Shown here piece after piece: positions 63,101 through 64,000 of a stretch of DNA of 64,000 nucleotides. A program made the translations under genes and the position numbers. Numbering within the stretch: position 1 is the stretch's first letter; each line of letters begins with the position of its first letter. Origin of the DNA: Siphonodentalium dalli (Eukaryota > Mollusca > Scaphopoda > Gadilida > Siphonodentaliidae); contig CP136064.1 in assembly GCA_032622095.1 (NCBI GenBank), positions 191,983,948 through 192,047,947 of the forward strand, in the 5' to 3' direction. The notes beneath the pieces are model-generated. The model was given only the letters and a program-made list of their open reading frames with translations, was not told the DNA's origin and did no database searches.

Positions 63101-63493
63101 TATTTATTGCATGTGGATTTTACGAAAATCCATTAAATAGTTAAGGTGTGTTTGATGTTCAAAATCAATTCACAATCGATAGATACCTATATTTTCATTG
63201 TAAATTCCAGGAGTTTTTAACGATTACTGATCTTTGAATTTGCGTTGTGAATTTCCACAGTTCATGTACTATTTTTTCACGTCATACAGACGTTTATTGT
63301 CGTTTTAAACGAATTTAAAATCAAAACTCCTTTGGGTTAGAGGCATGATTTATGTCGTAGGTTCCTGGTTCTGAATAAAGAACTGAGGTCTTTGGTGTTG
63401 CTTTTTGTAAGAATAACAAAATTATATATATAACAACTTACATGCAGCATTGGAATATCCGAAGCACAACGCGACGACAAGGAGGAGCTTCAT
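45020..63493 (-). CDS. Secreted alpha-carbonic anhydrase (8 coding exons, two alternative last exons)
   Basis: Interconverts CO2 and bicarbonate using zinc. Exons in coding order on the minus strand: 63493-63442, 59559-59533, 56868-56698, 54383-54238, 51621-51529, 51161-51098 and 48742-48588, then either 46649-46515 or 45163-45020. All introns have GT-AG ends and phases join without a break (280 or 283 residues). Residues 1-17 ([17 protein letters not shown]) form a signal peptide. Zinc ligands H109 and H111 (QFHFHWG) and H134 (EMHIVHY), gate residues E121 (GSEH) and T213 (LTTPPC), and proton-shuttle H82 (NNGHT) are all present, so it should be catalytically active. Cys38 and Cys217 match the disulphide pair of secreted family members. 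No membrane anchor is seen. A biomineralisation or ion-transport role is possible but not shown. Introns are long and packed with transposon remnants. Confidence 0.96.
45582..45665. mobile_element. Short hairpin element, copy 1 (GAATGAGGTCC family)
   Basis: Inverted arms AATGAGGTCCACAGAGGG and its complement ending GGACCTCAT flank a central ACGCTATCCCGCACAGC. Copies at 55238-55323 and 56574-56648. A shared tail (GCATAATCG...AATGGGTG) follows at 45777-45840. Confidence 0.8.
45951..46330. mobile_element. Foldback MITE family 1, copy 2
   Basis: Terminal inverted repeats ATACCAGAGAACGTTAAAAG (left) and TTTAATGTTCTCTGGTAT (right), flanked by TA-rich target-like bases. The palindrome extends inward through ACTCAACAGAATATATGC and CATGGTAATTATAACGAA. 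Related to 36706-37064. It sits between the two alternative carbonic anhydrase last exons. Confidence 0.85.
46515..46649 (-). CDS. Carbonic anhydrase terminal exon, proximal alternative
   Basis: Follows acceptor ATTTTAG and encodes 44 residues, [18 protein letters not shown] through [16 protein letters not shown] to NSDD and a TAG stop. It is a paralogue of 45020-45163 (37 of 44 aligned residues the same by eye) and open, with the same phase-0 entry. Splicing to either exon would give a full-length enzyme with a different C-terminus. Confidence 0.85.
   Translation of the reverse strand: METFRTLLENAAEDSHVVRIEDNFRPTQDLNGRTVYHHSPNSDD
46965..47215. repeat. Dispersed repeat, copy 2
   Basis: Partner of 33930-34220: GCAATTTTATACTATAGCTG, GGAATCTGTTGATATGGAG and ATCGAATCGGATT. 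Confidence 0.6.
47449..48387. mobile_element. Foldback element with GTTGCGTG internal repeats
   Basis: Ends are inverted repeats AAGTTACCCTCACACCATAG (left) and CGCTATGGTGTGAGGGTAAC (right). The left half carries many GTTGCGTGTG/GAGTTGCGT words. The right half has the complement (ACGCAACTCACACGCAAC) and a tandem ACGCAACACGATCGCAAAAT. No protein. It lies in intron 7 of the carbonic anhydrase gene. Confidence 0.85.
49069..49612. mobile_element. Element with about 60-bp terminal inverted repeats
   Basis: The left end GGGGAATCACGTGGTTTCGA continues to CCACGCATTCAAAATGGC. The right end is the reverse complement (GCCATTTTGAATGCGTGG to ACCACGTGATTCCCC). The interior holds a 119-codon open frame (49113-49472, + strand) with two related segments ([12 protein letters not shown] and [12 protein letters not shown]). 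No known domain is recognised, so it may be chance. In intron 6 of the carbonic anhydrase gene. Confidence 0.7.
49620..51097. other. Carbonic anhydrase intron 6, remainder
   Basis: No further gene, RNA or repeat recognised. Confidence 0.4.
52203..53728. repeat. 1.5-kb long inverted repeat in carbonic anhydrase intron 4
   Basis: Arm 1 (about 52203-52822) and arm 2 (about 53083-53728) are near-perfect reverse complements. Examples: TTATCACGGTAGTAATAATA at the left end and TATTATTACTACCGTGATAA at the right. Arm 2 has a few insertions relative to arm 1. The centre (52911-53060) holds a third, more diverged, partial copy in arm 2 orientation. A related fragment occurs at 62578-62995. It is probably a non-autonomous element inserted twice head to head, or a foldback transposon. 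Confidence 0.85.
55238..55323. mobile_element. Short hairpin element, copy 2 (GAATGAGGTCC family)
   Basis: Arms AATGAGGTCCCCAGAGGGTG and CACCCTCTGGTGACCTCATT around GACGCTATCCCACATAGC. The shared tail GCATAATCGAGGTTCCCAAT follows at about 55441. Confidence 0.85.
56465..56680. mobile_element. Short hairpin element, copy 3, with shared flanks
   Basis: Hairpin 56574-56648 (arms GAATGAGGTCCACAGAGGG and CCCTCTGGGGACCTCATT). Here the GCATAATCGATGTTTCCAATG module precedes the hairpin (56470), whereas it follows it in copies 1 and 2. The trailing CAAATGACAGGCACAC is the reverse complement of the lead-in of copy 2. It ends about 20 bp from the exon 3 donor. Confidence 0.75.
58145..58182. repeat. (ATC)n microsatellite
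   Basis: Interrupted run of CAT/ATC trinucleotides. Confidence 0.85.
58258..58539 (-). pseudogene. LINE reverse-transcriptase C-terminal fragment
   Basis: The minus-strand frame encodes about 94 residues ending in a natural stop. It has the conserved C-terminal tail of non-LTR retrotransposon ORF2 proteins: GGHNKNL, then [13 protein letters not shown], then P, then FKIYIDSFF. Only this tail remains, as expected of a 5'-truncated insertion. It lies in intron 2 of the carbonic anhydrase gene, on the same strand. The clade (CR1, L2 or Jockey type) is not resolved. Confidence 0.75.
58585..58833. mobile_element. TTAA-flanked hairpin MITE, copy 1
   Basis: Bounded by TTAA at 58581-58584 and 58834-58837, with outer text CTGTCGATGACGGG and CCAGTCATCGAAGGG. 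The interior has nested hairpins made of GTGCATTCTCTTATATATG-like arms around GCGAGTCTCCCAT. Same family as 62729-62959. Confidence 0.75.
58838..59030. mobile_element. TTAA-flanked hairpin MITE, copy 2 (abutting copy 1)
   Basis: Begins at the TTAA shared with copy 1 (CTTTCGATAACGGGAGCC) and repeats GCAGCATTAAAGACC, TGCATTCTCTTAAATATG and CTCGCATATATAAGAGAATG. The right end is degenerate after GGTTTTCGCAGGGTTA. Confidence 0.6.
59560..61670. other. Carbonic anhydrase intron 1, distal part
   Basis: No gene, RNA or strong repeat recognised. A poly-C tract near 59449-59460 lies just downstream, in intron 2. Confidence 0.35.
61673..61737. repeat. Perfect 30-bp hairpin, 5-nt loop
   Basis: Arm 61673-61702 (ends CTAGTTGAGC) is the exact reverse complement of 61708-61737 (begins GCTCAACTAG), with loop GGTAT. 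Intronic in the carbonic anhydrase gene. Confidence 0.95.
62578..62995. repeat. Fragment of the intron 4 inverted-repeat family, interrupted by a MITE
   Basis: ACGATCATTGGAGTTTTTGC, GGCTGACAAAAAT and ACCAGAACCTCATATTAA match arm 1 at about 52470-52575. After the MITE the match resumes (ACAATGGTGTCAATGG against TTCATTGACACC). Confidence 0.7.
62729..62959. mobile_element. piggyBac-like MITE with TTAA target duplication
   Basis: 231 bp flanked by TTAA on both sides (62725-62728 and 62960-62963). Termini are CCCTTTGATGAC and the complement of GTCATGGAAGGG. Internal hairpins are GTGCATTCTCTTATATATGC with its partner, and AGACTCGCATATG. The related undisturbed sequence at about 52570 has a single TTAA, an empty-site comparison that supports target duplication. 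TTAA and CCC ends are typical of piggyBac-superfamily elements; no transposase is present. Confidence 0.85.
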
Positions 63494-63528
63494 GTTTCTG
63501 AGTGATGCCGGTCTCTGGCCAGTGATCG

Positions 63529-63536
63529 TTTATATA
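63529..63536 (-). promoter_or_regulatory. TATA box of the carbonic anhydrase gene
   Basis: TATATAAA on the minus strand, 35 nt upstream of the ATG at 63493. With usual TATA-to-start spacing the 5' UTR would be only about 5-15 nt. A CRE-like half site TGACGT lies just upstream (63545-63550). Confidence 0.6.
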
Positions 63537-63554
63537 AGGTCCCGTGACGTGGTA

Positions 63555-64000
63555 GAGGCATCAGTAACGAGGAGGGGCTTGTAACACGTCGACCTAATCC
63601 TGGGGCGAACGCATCCTAGGGATGTGTACACGGTATACAAAATCTGAGCAAATATTTTATATTAATTAAAAACATATCGTTTGTAAATTTGTAGGACATC
63701 CCGGTGTCATCTTGTACTCTGTTGGTCATAGTGAAATATAGGACGAAGGTGACTTTTCATGACTAATCGAAAACCATTCATTCGTTCGGGTATATTGACC
63801 GCAATTCATATATGTGAATATGTATTTAAATTTGCATTAATATAACGTGCATGGACTTATTTTTATACGCCTATTTTTTCAGGGGGGTAATAACAAATTT
63901 GCAGGAAGGTATGCCTGGGTGGGTGGGTAGTCCGAGAGGCAAAAAACGCATTTTTTTCAACCTCATGCAATTTTTTTTTCTAAGGACCTTTTGTTGCCAT
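63555..64000. other. Upstream flank of carbonic anhydrase
   Basis: AT-rich sequence with no exon seen. Probably promoter-proximal DNA of the minus-strand gene. Confidence 0.4.

Overview
The window is eukaryotic nuclear DNA: AT-rich, with spliced genes, GT-AG introns, AATAAA signals and many short inverted-repeat elements. A metazoan is certain, because T-box genes are animal regulators. A marine invertebrate, perhaps a lophotrochozoan or mollusc, is a guess from gene style and repeat content; nothing here fixes the species.

Region 1 (1 to about 32720) is a head-to-tail array of one T-box transcription factor gene, all copies on the + strand, in units of about 6.1 to 8.7 kb. The window opens inside the last exon of copy A. 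Copy B (2321-6239) is 5'-deleted and has a broken splice acceptor. Copies C (10145-14865), D (18835-23551) and E (27521-32236) each have seven exons joining into a 576-residue protein: an N-terminal leader, a complete T-box DNA-binding domain and a long serine/threonine/asparagine-rich tail. Each unit also carries a 130-bp minisatellite, short diverged tandem repeats upstream of the gene and a 128-bp foldback in intron 3. Two consecutive 8686-bp segments (about 12.96-21.64 kb and 21.65-30.33 kb) are nearly identical, with breakpoints inside intron 4, so gene D looks like a very recent crossover product.

Region 2 (32.7-45.0 kb) has no gene I can support. It holds a TA microsatellite, degenerate direct repeats, a satellite-like family built around GGCGGCC/ATGGCGGC blocks present in both orientations, and foldback or MITE-like elements.

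Region 3 (45020-63493, minus strand) is one secreted alpha-carbonic anhydrase gene. It has a signal-peptide exon, a 27-nt microexon, five core exons and two alternative, both intact, terminal exons. All zinc ligands and catalytic residues are present. A TATA box lies just upstream. Its introns hold many mobile-element remnants: a LINE reverse-transcriptase tail, TTAA-flanked piggyBac-like MITEs (one with a recognisable empty-site relative), a 1.5-kb inverted repeat, a 0.94-kb foldback with internal GTTGCGTG repeats, and a perfect 30-bp hairpin. The T-box array and the carbonic anhydrase gene have no evident functional link; they are neighbours, and the DNA downstream of the carbonic anhydrase shares one dispersed repeat with the T-box units.
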